From Oscheius sp. JU75 (Eukaryota > Nematoda > Chromadorea > Rhabditida > Rhabditidae), in NCBI GenBank assembly GCA_037178855.1, contig JASJZC010000007.1, positions 2,666,001-2,730,000 of the forward strand: 64,000 nucleotides of DNA, in the 5' to 3' direction. Below the pieces are notes generated by a model that searched no databases, was not told where the DNA came from, and was given only the letters and a program-made list of their open reading frames with translations. Position 1 is the stretch's first letter, and the number at the start of each line of letters is the position of its first letter. The position numbers and the translations under genes were made by a program. Below are positions 1 to 13,287 of the stretch, in pieces.

Positions 1-261
1 ACTGTATGGCTCTTCCTTTTGCACTTCCACTGGCAGAGAGTCTTCTCTCTGAACGTTCTGCTTGAAAACATACTTAAAGCGGATACCATGATTCCATTAC
101 TGATGTCGTCCCACCAAGAAGCCTGCTGCCGTGGCATTTTTCCTCCTCTTCCAACAGACGGTAGCCGGCTTAGCTTTTGTGGCCGCGAGTATGGTGACGA
201 AGATAACCGCAGGCTGTCGAGTTTCAGTGAAAGAATGGAGGCTTGGCGACTACGTAACCGA

Positions 262-1428
262 CTAAAAAACTGATTCAAAGCTGAATAGGAACTCTAACCT
301 TGGTGATCGTGTTGGTGTAGATGGCTCCGATGCATCAGTTTCTTGTGAAGAGGAGAAATCGTAGTTGAATGATTCCTGTGATGACGAAAAGCCACAAGAG
401 AACGATCCTCCACTGTCAGATGGCGTATGTGAAGATCCTGAAGTTGACAAAATGATGTGCAGTACTAAGAAAAGCTAGCCTTCCCGGGCAAATACAGTAA
501 GTAAAACAAAAACCGGGGGTAAAAAGTTTGGTTCTGGTTCCACACTGTTCTTTTGTGAAGTAAACAAGCAAGCAAGAAACCCTTGAGCCCTACTTTGATT
601 CAAAACATAGTCTACGCTATCACCTCCATTGTCACCGCTCCAAAGGTTGGGAAACAAGTTAACAACATACTACTAAAAAAATATAAAGGCCTAATAAAAA
701 ATAGGACACTCACTGGAACAGTCCTCGTCTTCGTCTGCGTTGTTCCAGCCGCAAAGCTCAAGTAGCTCTTTCATCATATCTTCTTGGCTCAGCTTGCCGG
801 ACTCTCTATAGAAATAGTATTGCGAAATAACGATTGAAACTCACAATGCCATTTCAAGTTCTTTGTCGTGAAGATCTTCGCCAGCGGTCTGCTCTATGCT
901 CTTCTGCGACTCATATGTGTGTCGCTCGTTTCGAGTCAAGTTGAACGTGACCACCTGAATACGCTTGTTTTAATAATGTACATAAGACTAAGTTAGTATG
1001 TAACTACTCACTTCTTCGTGTAGATCAAGCTCAAACCACATAGAATGGTATCTACGCATTGGGCTTGTTCTAACGAGCTTCGCGACTATCAAAGAAGTAA
1101 ATGCATGCTAGAGGCTGCGGTAGTAATGCAGTGTGAGGTAAAGGTCAGAGACAGGTACCGGTAAACAGCTGAGGGTCAGGGCGACCTCAATCTATCCAAG
1201 ACGAATGCTGTCCATATCACAGTGGGTAGTTGTTTGTTCGCTAGTATCTCAGGAACACATTCCATAAACTGACCTTTTTCTTAGAACTGCTAGATAAAAC
1301 GGTGTGCACTGCGGAATCCGACCGAACGAGGGACATCGGTTTACGTCCCTTCGTCTGGAAAAACAAATTGATTGAAGAAGTCAAATTCAAAATAGTCATG
1401 AAGCTACTTGGACATACTTTACCTTCAT
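262..1428 (-). CDS. Unrecognised ~176-residue Ser-rich protein, six exons
   Basis: I do not recognise the family. Six exons join with consistent phase: 1423-1428 (ATG AAG), 1274-1354, 1012-1077, 845-954, 714-805 and 262-437, giving 176 residues. The N-terminal half is basic (KGRKPMSLVRSDS, then LVRTSPMRRYHSMWFELDLHE), a central acidic helix-like segment follows (SQEDMMKELLELCGWNNADEDED), and the C-terminal 60 residues are a low-complexity Ser/Thr-rich tail with a repeated FSSSQE motif and a TPTRSP Pro-directed phosphorylation-like site. No signal peptide or membrane segment. Donors are gtaaag, gtcagt, gtgagt, gtgagt and gtgagt; the acceptor before exon 3 (cgcgaag) is weak, chosen because it is the only one keeping phase, so that edge is the least secure. 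Probably a small regulatory nuclear or cytosolic protein; that is inference. Confidence 0.6.
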
Positions 1429-1478
1429 TTCGGTAGGTTAATATTGCTCGAAATAAAGATTAGTTAGCAACAAAGAGA

Positions 1479-1688
1479 ATGACAGACAGGCCTGTTTGTA
1501 ATGAGAACGGCTGCGGATTCGTACAGTGCTTTTGGCGGGAGCTGATAAGGAAGAAAGTGACAGATGGAAAACTGCCAAGAAGGGTGCTTATGTGAGCTAT
1601 ACACAAGCCCAAAAGTAAGTTTACAATTAACTTTAGGATGTCCTTGCCTGTAACAAGGGCACGTTTGCAGAAAAAGATAGAAAACTGA
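1479..1688 (+). CDS. Possible two-exon micro-gene (54 aa), weak
   Basis: An ATG at 1479 opens exon 1479-1591, which ends at a gtgagc donor; a 45-nt intron ends in aactttag and exon 1637-1688 finishes at TGA. The 54-residue product is basic with three Cys near the N-terminus (CNENGCGFVQC). Intron size and borders are normal for this genome, but the reading frame is short and no family is recognised, so chance is a real alternative. Confidence 0.18.
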
Positions 1689-2717
1689 AATTAATTCGCA
1701 CTAAATAATCTCTTGAGAAAAGTGTCTAAAGAAAGCGCTGTCTTCGTGAAAGTAAGCCAGTAAGCAAGTGTGTGACATTGGTACCAGATGGCCTTTTTAC
1801 TCGGGGTTAGCGTGGGGTGGCTATAGTGCCATTTTCATTGCAATGGGGCGCGCGATCCTATGCGATAAACGGTAAAACAATTCAAAAGCCACATTTAACA
1901 AAACCAAGCGTCTAAAGTCAAGTCAAGTTCTTTTTGCAAATATTGGTTAGCTAATAGCGACAAAGTGCTACTCGTTACGGGTCAGCAGGAAAAGCATGAA
2001 GGAACGATAGAATAGAGGAATGAAACTACCTTATCAACTGAGTTTTTTCCAAACAATAGTTATGAAACATTAGAGAAAACGATGATAACGAAAGAACACC
2101 GTGAATCAATGGCCTACGGCTGGTGGATGTCAAAAAGATGTGGCGAAATCGGCTGTAATAACAGGACGAGGTGACCTTCCTGCGCACCTGAGCATTATTC
2201 GTTTGGTTGTCCTCAACCACGAGGGCAGGGAACCACTATGCCTCTTTACGGTACCCATTCAAACAAGCACAATGGAGCGCACGATATATCCTAATCGATT
2301 TACAACTAAGAGGAGTATTGGAAATTATCGATATGGCTGTTGTTTTCAAATGATTACAAGGACTAGACAATATACAAGATCTGGAATCACAAGTCGAAAT
2401 TGTAGCCGTGTTGTGGGAGCAAAGAAAGTAGAAGACGGTGTTTATCCTCGGAGGAAGTATTTCTGAAATTGAAACATTAAGAATCATTTTAAAATGGACA
2501 AAGGGTAATCTGTTCGAACATTCACAACATGCACTATCTTCAAACACAACACAGGTAATCGGGAAAGAAAAAAGCATTGCAAAACGTAAGTAATTCTCAC
2601 CCAAACTCAATGGAAAAAGATATACTGAAAGAAGAGAAATTATCTAGGGTTTTGGGGAAGACAGCACACTGTTTCTAAGGGTTTTGTGCGGGTAGTGAGG
2701 GTTGAGAAACGAGTGGG
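1689..2717. other. Intergenic, no convincing gene
   Basis: Overlapping open frames of 121 and 124 codons occur on opposite strands around 2.1-2.6 kb, but neither has a recognisable domain or good splice structure. I see nothing else. The aldehyde dehydrogenase ends at 2718 on the minus strand. Confidence 0.4.
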
Positions 2718-4736
<2,019 letters not shown>

Positions 4737-5062
4737 GGTTTCGTTAGTTTCACCACTGAGCTTGACTGCTTCTCTAAAATGGAACGGTCATTAAATCAGC
4801 CAGAAAAAACGGACAGTGGTCAGAACAAAGGCACGACCTTGTAGCTTTACTCTAAACGGACCAAATGCTAGATAGTGGTGCGGTGGGCAAGAGAGGGTGT
4901 GCTGATAAATGTGAGCAACTAGACTCGAGTCTGCATTCTGTGGGCCGCAAAACATGAGCACAGCTCAAAGTTCGCTAGAGAGAAGTCAATGACAAGAAGA
5001 GACAAGAACAAGGCAAACGATACATGTACGAGCAGCAAAAAGGCTGTTCGGTGAACAAGAAG

Positions 5063-5167
5063 CGAATTTGGTAATAATTCGGCAAGCGGCCCCTCGTTCA
5101 AGCGTGTTTTCGCGCGCATTTTTCAATTCGGCGGGAGTTTCTGCTTTTCTTCTCTTCACCGAGCTCT
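5063..5167 (+). repeat. Left arm of ~105-nt imperfect inverted repeat
   Basis: Reverse-complement match to 5399-5503, with small indels. The best-conserved block is cgcgcgcatttttcaatt (from 5111), followed by cttctcttcaccgagctc. The 231-nt spacer (5168-5398) is not part of the repeat. Arms this long suggest a foldback or MITE-like element. Confidence 0.75.
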
Positions 5168-5398
5168 TTATTTCCAGGTAGAGTCTCTTCCAATAATTTG
5201 ATAGGTTTACTCGTGATGGGACCCCTCTTCACAACGAGTCTGACAGTCTTTTGGCTCCAATCGTCCGTTGAACATCCCTTTTTTACAATTTTTGGTTTCA
5301 ATAAAGTATTTTCTTATCTATTTACTCAGTTACTCCTATTTATTTAAACTTCACGAATAAAAAAGCAGAAATGAGGAAGAAAGCGACGAAAAAAACAT

Positions 5399-5503
5399 AG
5401 AGCTCGGTGAAGAGAAGAAAAGTGAAAAATCCTCGCCGAATTGAAAAATGCGCGCGAAAACGTTGAACGAGGGGGCAGCCTGCTGAACTATTACCGCGAA
5501 TTT
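5399..5503 (-). repeat. Right arm of ~105-nt imperfect inverted repeat
   Basis: Mirror copy of 5063-5167: gagctcggtgaagagaag at its left edge and aattgaaaaatgcgcgcg in the centre. Clear target-site duplications were not found at the outer ends. Confidence 0.75.
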
Positions 5504-6423
5504 GATTGATTGAATAGCGCTGTGAACGCGGTTAAAGCTACTTCTGTGTTATCAAATTCTTCTTATCGATGAATGAAGAATGTTTCCGAAACATGAAACG
5601 AGAAAACGAAGCATTGATAAAACTCAAAATCCAAACTAACCCATTTGAAGGAACAACTTTAGCGGGTGACATGTTTAGAAAAACAGTTTTGCTATCCAGG
5701 GAGAGCATCTAGTGCTGAGATTGCGTATGCAAGCCTACTTCTCCATATTAAACGGCAGATGTACTGGGAAGTCAATGCGATCAGAGATGATGTTTTGACG
5801 TGAAAATGAGAAAATGCACCTGGATGGAGGAACAAAAGTGAAAACATGTCTTTTCACATGTCTTGCTGAGAACAAAGAAACTTTTGCGTAAATGAATATA
5901 TACTCAATGGTGGAAGAGTCGCATACTATCAAAATAGCTCAAACATGTGTTCATACTCTTTAGCTCGTAAACGCCGGGCAGTGGATCACCGCGAGAACTG
6001 ACTGACCTCGCGTCCTGTTGCCACAGCTACACTACAAAGTTCATTTTCGCTTTTTCCATTCAGGGGTTGTGCCATAACAGGTTTCTAGCCATTGCCAAAT
6101 AAAACTACAAAACTTAGGAGAAAACACTGTTCAAACTTTTAAATGTTGAAAACTGCAAATGCTGAATTTGGTTGGCATATGCCTGGACGATTATAGCAGT
6201 CGACAACTTTATTTGAGTAAAAACTTGTTGTCTCATCGCCTGTTTTGACGTTGGAACTGTCAGTCTTTTGGAGGCGGGTCGTGACCTTGACAATTGTGGA
6301 TTTCCAGACTATTGTCTATCGATCTGATAAGATAGGACCGCCAACTCCGTGCTCTCTTTCAGTTTCTTTTGACAACTGTAACTGTCCTCTTTTTCATTAA
6401 AATAGAACATTTGCAGGGTAAAA

Positions 6424-7665
6424 ATGGTAGAGAACTCGACAATCTACTCGACAGCAGCTGTAGTTGCTATTTCTAGCATCGGTCTGTACTTTTTCTTGAA
6501 GTGCAAAGGAAAATGCCCCTTCTCGTGTGCGGTAATCTTAGTTTTATTTCTTTTTCAAGTAAGCTTTCTAGAAGAAATCTCTAGTGACCCTGGTCAATGA
6601 GGAGGAGAAGTATGCCCTTCCATTGGTGGAGAAAATAGAGGTATCTTTGTCCTTTTTTCCTACTTCAGCTAGTATTTCAGGTCAGCCATGACACAAGAAA
6701 GTTTAAATTCAAACTGCCAACAGATCAGCATATTCTCGGACTTCCTATCGGACAACACGTCTATCTTAGTGCAAAGGTTTGTATGCCTAATTTCCTTTGT
6801 TGCATTTTTATCAAATACTGGAAACAGAAAGAATATAACACGCGTCCGTTTTCAGGTTGATGGAAAACTGGTCGTCCGGCCGTACACTCCCATTTCCAGC
6901 GACGATGACAAGGGATTCGTGGAGCTTATGATCAAGGTCCATTTATCTACAGCCTTTTTAAGCGTTTTTTTCTAGGTCTACTTCCGTGACGTGCATCCCA
7001 AGTTTCCTGATGGTGGAAAAATGAGCCAACATCTTGAATCTCTTAAAATTGGTGATACCATCGATTTCCGCGGACCTCAAGGGCTTATTGTCTACAAGGG
7101 ACACGGAAAGTTCCACGTTCGCCCGGATAAAAAGACGGTGCCGAAGGAGCGAGTCTTCAAGAAGGTCTCCATGATTGCCGGTGGAACTGGAATCACCCCT
7201 ATGCTACAGGTAGAGCCAGATTTTTTTCCCGTAGTATAGAAAATTTCAGATTGTTGACGCTATTCTCAAGGACGAGACAGATCAGACTGAGATCAGTATG
7301 CTCTTTGCCAACCAGTCAGAGCCCGATATCCTGTGCAGGTAAAACAGTTTCAAGTTTCCTTTTTAACGTATTTCTAGAGAGGAGCTTGACCGTCTGGCTG
7401 CCAACTTCCCCAAGCGATTCAAGGTTTGGTACACCGTCGATCGTCCTCCCGCGAACTGGGCTTTCTCCAGCGGATTCATCAATGACGCCATGATTAAGGT
7501 GGTATATTTTGTTACGTTTTTGATAAGATACTATAGGAACATCTCTTTGCTCCCAGCGAGGAAAACGTCGTCCTACTCTGTGGGCCTCCTCCAATGATCA
7601 GCTTTGCCTGTACTCCCAATCTGGACAAGCTCGCCTATGATCCCAATAACCGCTTTGCCTTCTAA
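6424..7665 (+). CDS. NADH-cytochrome b5 reductase (CYB5R family)
   Basis: FAD enzyme passing electrons from NADH to cytochrome b5 for fatty-acid desaturation and related reactions, held on the ER or mitochondrial outer membrane. Eight exons (6424-6531, 6572-6640, 6681-6776, 6856-6936, 6976-7209, 7250-7338, 7378-7498, 7537-7665) give 308 residues, normal for CYB5R. Residues ~5-27 are a hydrophobic N-terminal anchor ([17 protein letters not shown]). The FAD-binding motif RPYTPIS, the FRGPQGLI loop, the NADH-binding [10 protein letters not shown] and the C-terminal CGPPPMI are all intact. A bare TTGCAG at 6411-6416, eight bases before the ATG, is a likely spliced-leader acceptor. The downstream neighbour is tail to tail, 111 nt away. 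C. elegans carries two such genes (T05H4.4 and hpo-19); I cannot say which is the ortholog. Confidence 0.94.
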
Positions 7666-7776
7666 AAGTTATATGATTCTAGGGTTTTTGTTTGCTGCCA
7701 GGTTAAAGATTGTCGAACGAGGTTTATTGCTCACACTACCCGTGACATCAATAGAATATGACAAAATGCAGGAGGT

Positions 7777-9802
7777 CTACGGCTGGAAGAAGGCGAAACA
7801 TGTAAGAGGGGACTTTCTGTGTTCACAATAGATGGGAGAAGTGACTACAATATAAGAAAACGAGTGTCGTGAACAGATGACATCTAGAGAGAGCCCTGGG
7901 AACTCTGCCGTCGCTTCAGCATAAATCAGTTGCTTGGACACTGGGGCTGATACAGTCATTTTAGCCTCCATGATTTCCTTCAACTTCTCGCTGTTACATT
8001 TGAAGGTATTACTGTCCGGAACTTGAGATCTTTTAGCTGGTCTAGCATCCTGAAAACACAACTAATAGCGTGTATTAGTTATGAAACCGTCGTTGTTTCC
8101 GTAATCTCTGTAGGATCTATAGTTCTTTCGACAGAGCGCAACTTCTTGTATCCAGAAGGATCTTCACTTCCTTCTTCAGCAGCTGTATCCTCCTCTAAAA
8201 CTGTTATTTTGGCTGTAAACTGAATACAACACCTCCTTTCTCTTCGGAAGCATAATCTTCCGTTGATGCTATTGGCTCTGGAGCAGGTGCCATTTCTTCC
8301 GCCTTTCTCGGCTCAGCGTCTTTGTAGTCGTAACCCGATTGGCTGATTTTGTCCTCCTTTGAAGTACCTTCCCCTCTTGTCAACGTTTTATATTCTGGAA
8401 CGGACTTATTACGGACAGAATTTCCTTACGTTGAGCTGCAGCTTTGAGAGTCTCGTCAGGCACCCTAAAATTTCTAACGTTTGTACTCATCAATGAAACG
8501 ACTTACATTGCTTTTGCAGGCGACAAAGACCCCAGAGCATACTCCATAGTTTTTGGTTCCGGCTTCACTTCCTAGAAAAGGAAATAACTATTACACTTTC
8601 CCACACCTCGACTTCATTCTCATCGGTCTCTTGGAGTGCTGGTAGAATTCTGTCAGTAGTGACGTAACTAACCGTCGGGAGCTGAAATTAAGTAGTTTCC
8701 ACGAGAGGCTAATACTCACAGTAACGTGATTGACTGATATTGCTTTGAAGTCCAAACGTGGAACGGACGCAGTAACTTGTTGTTGTTCCTGCGTCTCTTC
8801 CTGATCCTCATAAGATTCCTCGATAGATTTCACAATATCCTCCGGACTATGTTTCTCCGCAATGGAAAATGACTGCAAAATGAGCTTTTCAAGTTAATAT
8901 CTCTTACAATGTCGTTGTTCGTCCGTTTTTCCTGACCATAGTTGGTACGCACTTCTTGCGGTGCCGTTGCGTAATTCGTATTCTAAGACGACCTGGTTTA
9001 ATTAGCGAAAAATATGCGAACCTGTTGAGAGTCGTCTGGCTGGACGGCTGTCTGCACAACTACAGATGATGACTGCTCAGGCGGAATAAGTCTGGACATG
9101 GCAGCTTGTAAAAAAAAAGATCCAGACCACCTACCGGACTTCGTCCGTGCGTGTCGTCTCTGAGGAATAGCTCGCTGCAGCAGGTTGTTCAGCTGAGACA
9201 AATGTTGCTGGCAGAGGGTTCTGAAAAGCACTGTTTGTTGTGTAGCCATAAACGTTTACTTGATTTTCAAAAGCGGGGGCAGGAGCCATTCCAGGAGTCT
9301 GGGGCTGATATCCAGACTGAGCGTTGTTATCCGCAGTGGCATAGCTGTCGACGTATCTTGTAGGAGCAGGTGGAACATACGCTCTGAATACAACATGGTA
9401 AAATACAGGCAAATTAGTACGGCGGCGGTTGTTGTTGCGCGTAACCAAACTGTGGAAGTTGACGAGCATAATTGGCTTGTTGTTGGTAAATGTAGTTGTT
9501 CTGGTAAGCTTGAGCTCCTGAAAATCCTGGTCAGCTTGAAAAGGAGTCGCTTACCATAGTTTGGTTGCGCGTATTGCTGCTGGTTAAGGCTTTGAGCAAA
9601 TGCTTGCTGTTGGCATGCCATCGTCTGACCGGCACACATTAGTCGACATCCGAAGTTTATGGGTGGAGGAGCAGAACAGCTCGAAGAGCACGAACATCCT
9701 TAATTAGGAGGTCACAGTGTTAAAATACGCTCTACCACCGCCTCCCAAGTCGAAAAACAGGCCAAAGACTGCTGGCAGAGATGCCAAGAAGAAAAGCAGC
9801 AT
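7777..9802 (-). CDS. Secreted ground-like (GRL) domain protein, hedgehog-related family
   Basis: Ground-like proteins are nematode-specific extracellular proteins related to the warthog/groundhog hedgehog relatives, usually made by epidermis and acting at the cuticle or apical matrix. About eleven exons can be joined in phase from ATG 9800-9802 to TAG 7777. Residues 1-17 (MLLFFLASLPAVFGLFF) are a signal peptide, then a CSCSSSCSAPPP Cys-rich stretch and a long Gln/Tyr/Pro-rich low-complexity region (AQQQPPPAYVPPAPTRY). The middle is acidic. The last exon (7777 to ~8050) encodes the ground-like domain: KCNSEKLKEIM, then FPGLSLDVICS, and the closing CEH...TCFAF cysteines at the C-terminus, where this domain normally lies. 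Compared with the family, the linker between signal peptide and domain is long. The family call is firm; the specific grl number cannot be given. Confidence 0.85.
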
Positions 9803-11033
9803 GTGGTAGCCCGTGAACCTGAAGCTTGAACCGTAGAAGAAAATTGTGAGGGTTTCAAATTCCAGTCATTGACCGCCGACTAGACAGACGAGGTAATTAC
9901 TCAAAACGCTATGACTATACAGCTAGCGTAGTTCACTGAGAGTATTTGCGCGCGAAGAAACGCAAGTTGGGTAAGGTGTTTGGGCCACCAATTCTACCTA
10001 AACGTACAGAGTACTAAAGTTCGAAACTGATGATCTCTGTAACTACTTTTTTACACAAGTCTCAAATGGATTTGTATTCAAAATTTTACGGTACACGTAC
10101 ATATCGATGCTCTTTTTCCTTGCGCAATCATTGAGCAATGAAGTGAAAATGCGCTAGAAACGGTGTGAATGTTCAAATTGTTCTTGTTAATCATTAATGT
10201 TCCATAGAACAATACTAATACTTCTGCTTGTCAAAAGAACTAACATCGTGGGAGTAAATTTCAGGAAAGATACCAGTTATGTGGAATAGTCTCAAGATCA
10301 ATCTAGAAAGAAGTTTAAGGGCTGCATACGTAACGAGAATATGAATGTGAACGATGTCTGGTAAATGTTACAAGACTGGGAATCCTTGGAAGGCAAGCTG
10401 TTATGCCTCTTTTCTGCCGAATTGTTTTAGGCTGGACAACGAATTATAACTGGTACTGGTGATTACGGCACAGCTGGTGATCTCGAAGAAAGCGATTCAC
10501 ACACGGCACGATACAATTATTCAAGCAGGTTTTCGACACTACCAGGATCTGAGTCAAAACTGAGAGAGATGTAATAAGCCAGGCATGAGACTGTCGGACC
10601 TGGTTCAATTGAACTCTTGCGTCTTCGGGAGAAGCCAACTAGCCCAACTACCCTTTGAGCTATTGGATGACTGGTCGCTTCGATTGCGGTTCATGTTCCG
10701 GCAGCCAGAAGATCGGCAATTATAAATCCACACTGAGGGGGTCAGTGTCTCGCTAATTGTTTTGGCTTTAAGAGCCATCGTTCGGTAACCGGCAGCACCA
10801 GAATTACACGGTTCTTTTCAGACCATAAAGGTTGTGATCAGCGGGTGCATCACGTTGCCTTTAAGAAGATTCACTGAACTGAGACGAAATCACGCCCAGG
10901 CAAGTATAGCTTGAGCAGTCTCTGCTCAAGAACCCGGTAATACGGCCTTCGTTCTCTTCAATTGAGTTTCGCTTATACACAAACAATTCGGCACTATTAA
11001 ATTGTGTTCGTTTAACGAAAGGAACAAACAACT
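9803..11033. other. Intergenic between GRL gene and GPCR
   Basis: Upstream region for both flanking genes, which diverge. No coding exon with good borders was seen; a 64-codon open frame on the minus strand at 10444-10638 was not convincing. It contains a 9-bp perfect palindrome at 10910-10930. Confidence 0.5.
10910..10930. repeat. Short perfect hairpin upstream of GPCR
   Basis: cttgagcag, a 3-base loop (tct), then ctgctcaag: 9-bp perfect arms about 105 nt before the GPCR start codon. Could be a protein-binding site or chance. Confidence 0.5.
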
Positions 11034-12119
11034 ATGTCTCAACCCCCGGTGACGGTCCTCGTCGTTGTCGACTGGACATTGCGATGTCTTACTCTATTCA
11101 CAAACATTTGGCTTTCAATCGCTATGCAGCGCTCTGGAGAGGTGAAAAAAATCTACATTTTCCTTATGATATACTGTCTCATATATCACGACATAATATG
11201 TGGATTCATTAACATCTTTCATGACATTCCAAGCTACTTTACAGAGTACAGTATTTTAATAACGTGTGAGTATTAATACAATCCAGAAGAACTCCGTTTT
11301 TCAGCACCAATCCCATACGAAATACTTGTAGCTTTTTTATCTATTCAATGGTTCTTCGCCATGCTTTTCCTACCAGTCTTTTCCCTGATGCACTTTTTCG
11401 CGCTCTTCTTTCCTTTTGCTTTTCGAAGAATAAGGACTCGTTCTATACTGGGAATCATCTGTATTCTCTACGTGTTAACTTTTATAATCATGATACCTCT
11501 TTTCACACCGTATTGCGGCTTTGTTTGGCACGGAGATGGAAAGTACTGGTCCAGTGACAGTATTACCCCTTACAACTGGCTCTACTTGGCTATGAACTAC
11601 TGGCTACAATTTGTATGTCTGGGGACCATGATTAGCGCCAACATTGCAATTTTGATCAAGCTATACATTTTTCGACAAAAGAACATCATTAACCATCAGA
11701 CCGTGGCAGCAAGTATCAGTTCAAAGGGTCCGACGCACGAGCCGCCCGCATATGAAATGTCCAGAAGAGTGATTTGTTAAGAAAATTTTTCTTTTACCGA
11801 ATATTTCAGAACGTGCTCTCACCAGAAGCTCGGCTATCCATTAGTTTTATCATGTTAAGTGGCTGTTTCTTTGTATCTACATTATCGTTCAACCTTTTCT
11901 TAGGGTAAGCAAGTTTCGTAGAATGTCTACAATGATTTTAGGAGGACGGACCCAGTTTTCGGGTCGGTTCGTCTTATTTGCAGCTACATGAACATTCTTA
12001 AGTGGATAATCTACTGGTAAACATCTGGTATCAAGGCTTGTAACACGATTTTCAGTCTCGGCAACAAGAAAATTAGAAAAACTTTCTTTTCTCCGTCTGC
12101 AGTCTGTGGGCGATCTTGA
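11034..12119 (+). CDS. Serpentine 7-TM chemoreceptor-like GPCR (nematode, possibly srx-like)
   Basis: Five exons in phase (11034-11265, 11305-11768, 11810-11904, 11942-12016, 12056-12119) give 309 residues, the usual size for nematode serpentine receptors. At least six hydrophobic helices are readable, including IYIFLMIYCLIYHDIICGF, SILGIICILYVLTFIIMI and LSISFIMLSGCFFVSTL. The intracellular loop after the third helix has FFPFAFRRIR, and the chain ends IIYCLGNKKIRKTFF, the shape typical of the last helix and tail of Srx/Srw-type receptors. A cytosolic loop rich in Lys/His and a PPAY motif precede helix six. Likely role: odorant or peptide sensing in neurons. The exact receptor class is uncertain. 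Confidence 0.82.
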
Positions 12120-13287
12120 GTAGGATTTCAACTCGGTGTTATAAATCTTAATAATTGCATTATATAACAAGGAAGTTCACTTGACTAGTAAATTTGTTTA
12201 CGTCACTTTCCTTCAAAGGTTTTGAACCCTAAGTTAGAGCAACGCGTCGTTGCTGACAACTTCACAATGTTATCTTATCACAGAATCCGTTATTTTTCCT
12301 GCAAATCCAATGAATCAAAGAGTATCTGATTACAAGATGCAGTGCGAAGCTTTTGAAGGTTTGAACTGTTAGAAAACGCAGACCGCATGAGAATGCAGAG
12401 AGTCATGCGTTACCTTGTTAGTTTTTATGAGGAATTTGTGCAGAGTAACCGCAAACACGTCTTTTGTTTTGACTAGAACTGATAACGGCGGCCAAACTGC
12501 CAGAAATTCACATATACTCGATGATAATTAGATAAAATAGAATGCAAATCCTATGGATAATGATTTCGATCAATCAGTATCAAGTCCGGAAACTGTCAAT
12601 TATTGTTGATAGGATGGAATCCTTCAATCTTTCGGCCAATGTACAATGGGATGTCTTAAACAAAGATCTGACAATGCGACTGCAGATTTTATTTGGGACT
12701 CATAGGGATGTGACTGATCAGTGGATTAGGCAGAAAAGTTTTATTCTTCGGGTTATCTGTCTCTTCCAAGTTCGTTTAAGTTGGTTTGTTTAAGTTTGTC
12801 TTGGGTGCATTTTAGGTTAGATTGTCGGTCCACGTCATTTGGACACACTGACTGTAAACACTATCAGTCTGACCCAAGCCTAAGGTTCAAGAGTTATTAT
12901 TGGAGAATGGCACCATCTCGTCGCTGAAAAGCCTCCCCACTACAGTCCTATCTTGTGCGCGCAACTGCGGCTAATCTGCCTGTCCATCGTTATCTCATTT
13001 GTTGTGGCTCAATCGACTTTATCAGTTTCCACCTAGCCACGTGATCGAATAACTCCGCCTTATCGTTAGGGGTTTTATAGGCGTCCAGCAACTAGTCGCA
13101 TCATTCACACTGCTATACCAGCTGATAGCTATGTTTGTGGAACGGTCATTTGATTTTCGAAAAGTTTTCACTATCTTCCTTCTCATTGATCTATTAACCT
13201 AAGAACGCATTTTCAGTTCTTTGTGTCGGCAGAGCTTAGGAGGCTCGCTCTCACAAAAGAAGGTGGCAGGCTTTTGGCTCTCTAACA
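12120..13287. other. Intergenic upstream of amine oxidase gene
   Basis: No exon recognised. An 83-codon frame at 12542-12793 lacks splice structure or domain signal. The last part probably holds the promoter of the amine oxidase gene. Confidence 0.5.

Larger units (their letters stand above)
4737..6423. other. Divergent promoter region between ALDH and cytochrome b5 reductase
   Basis: No coding exon recognised. The region contains the large inverted repeat described separately (5063-5503) and otherwise AT-rich sequence. It must hold the promoters of both flanking genes, which diverge from it. Confidence 0.6.

Noticed and set aside
2101-2610. Open frames over 120 codons on both strands
   Set aside because: They mirror each other and neither has conserved motifs or introns; most likely chance.
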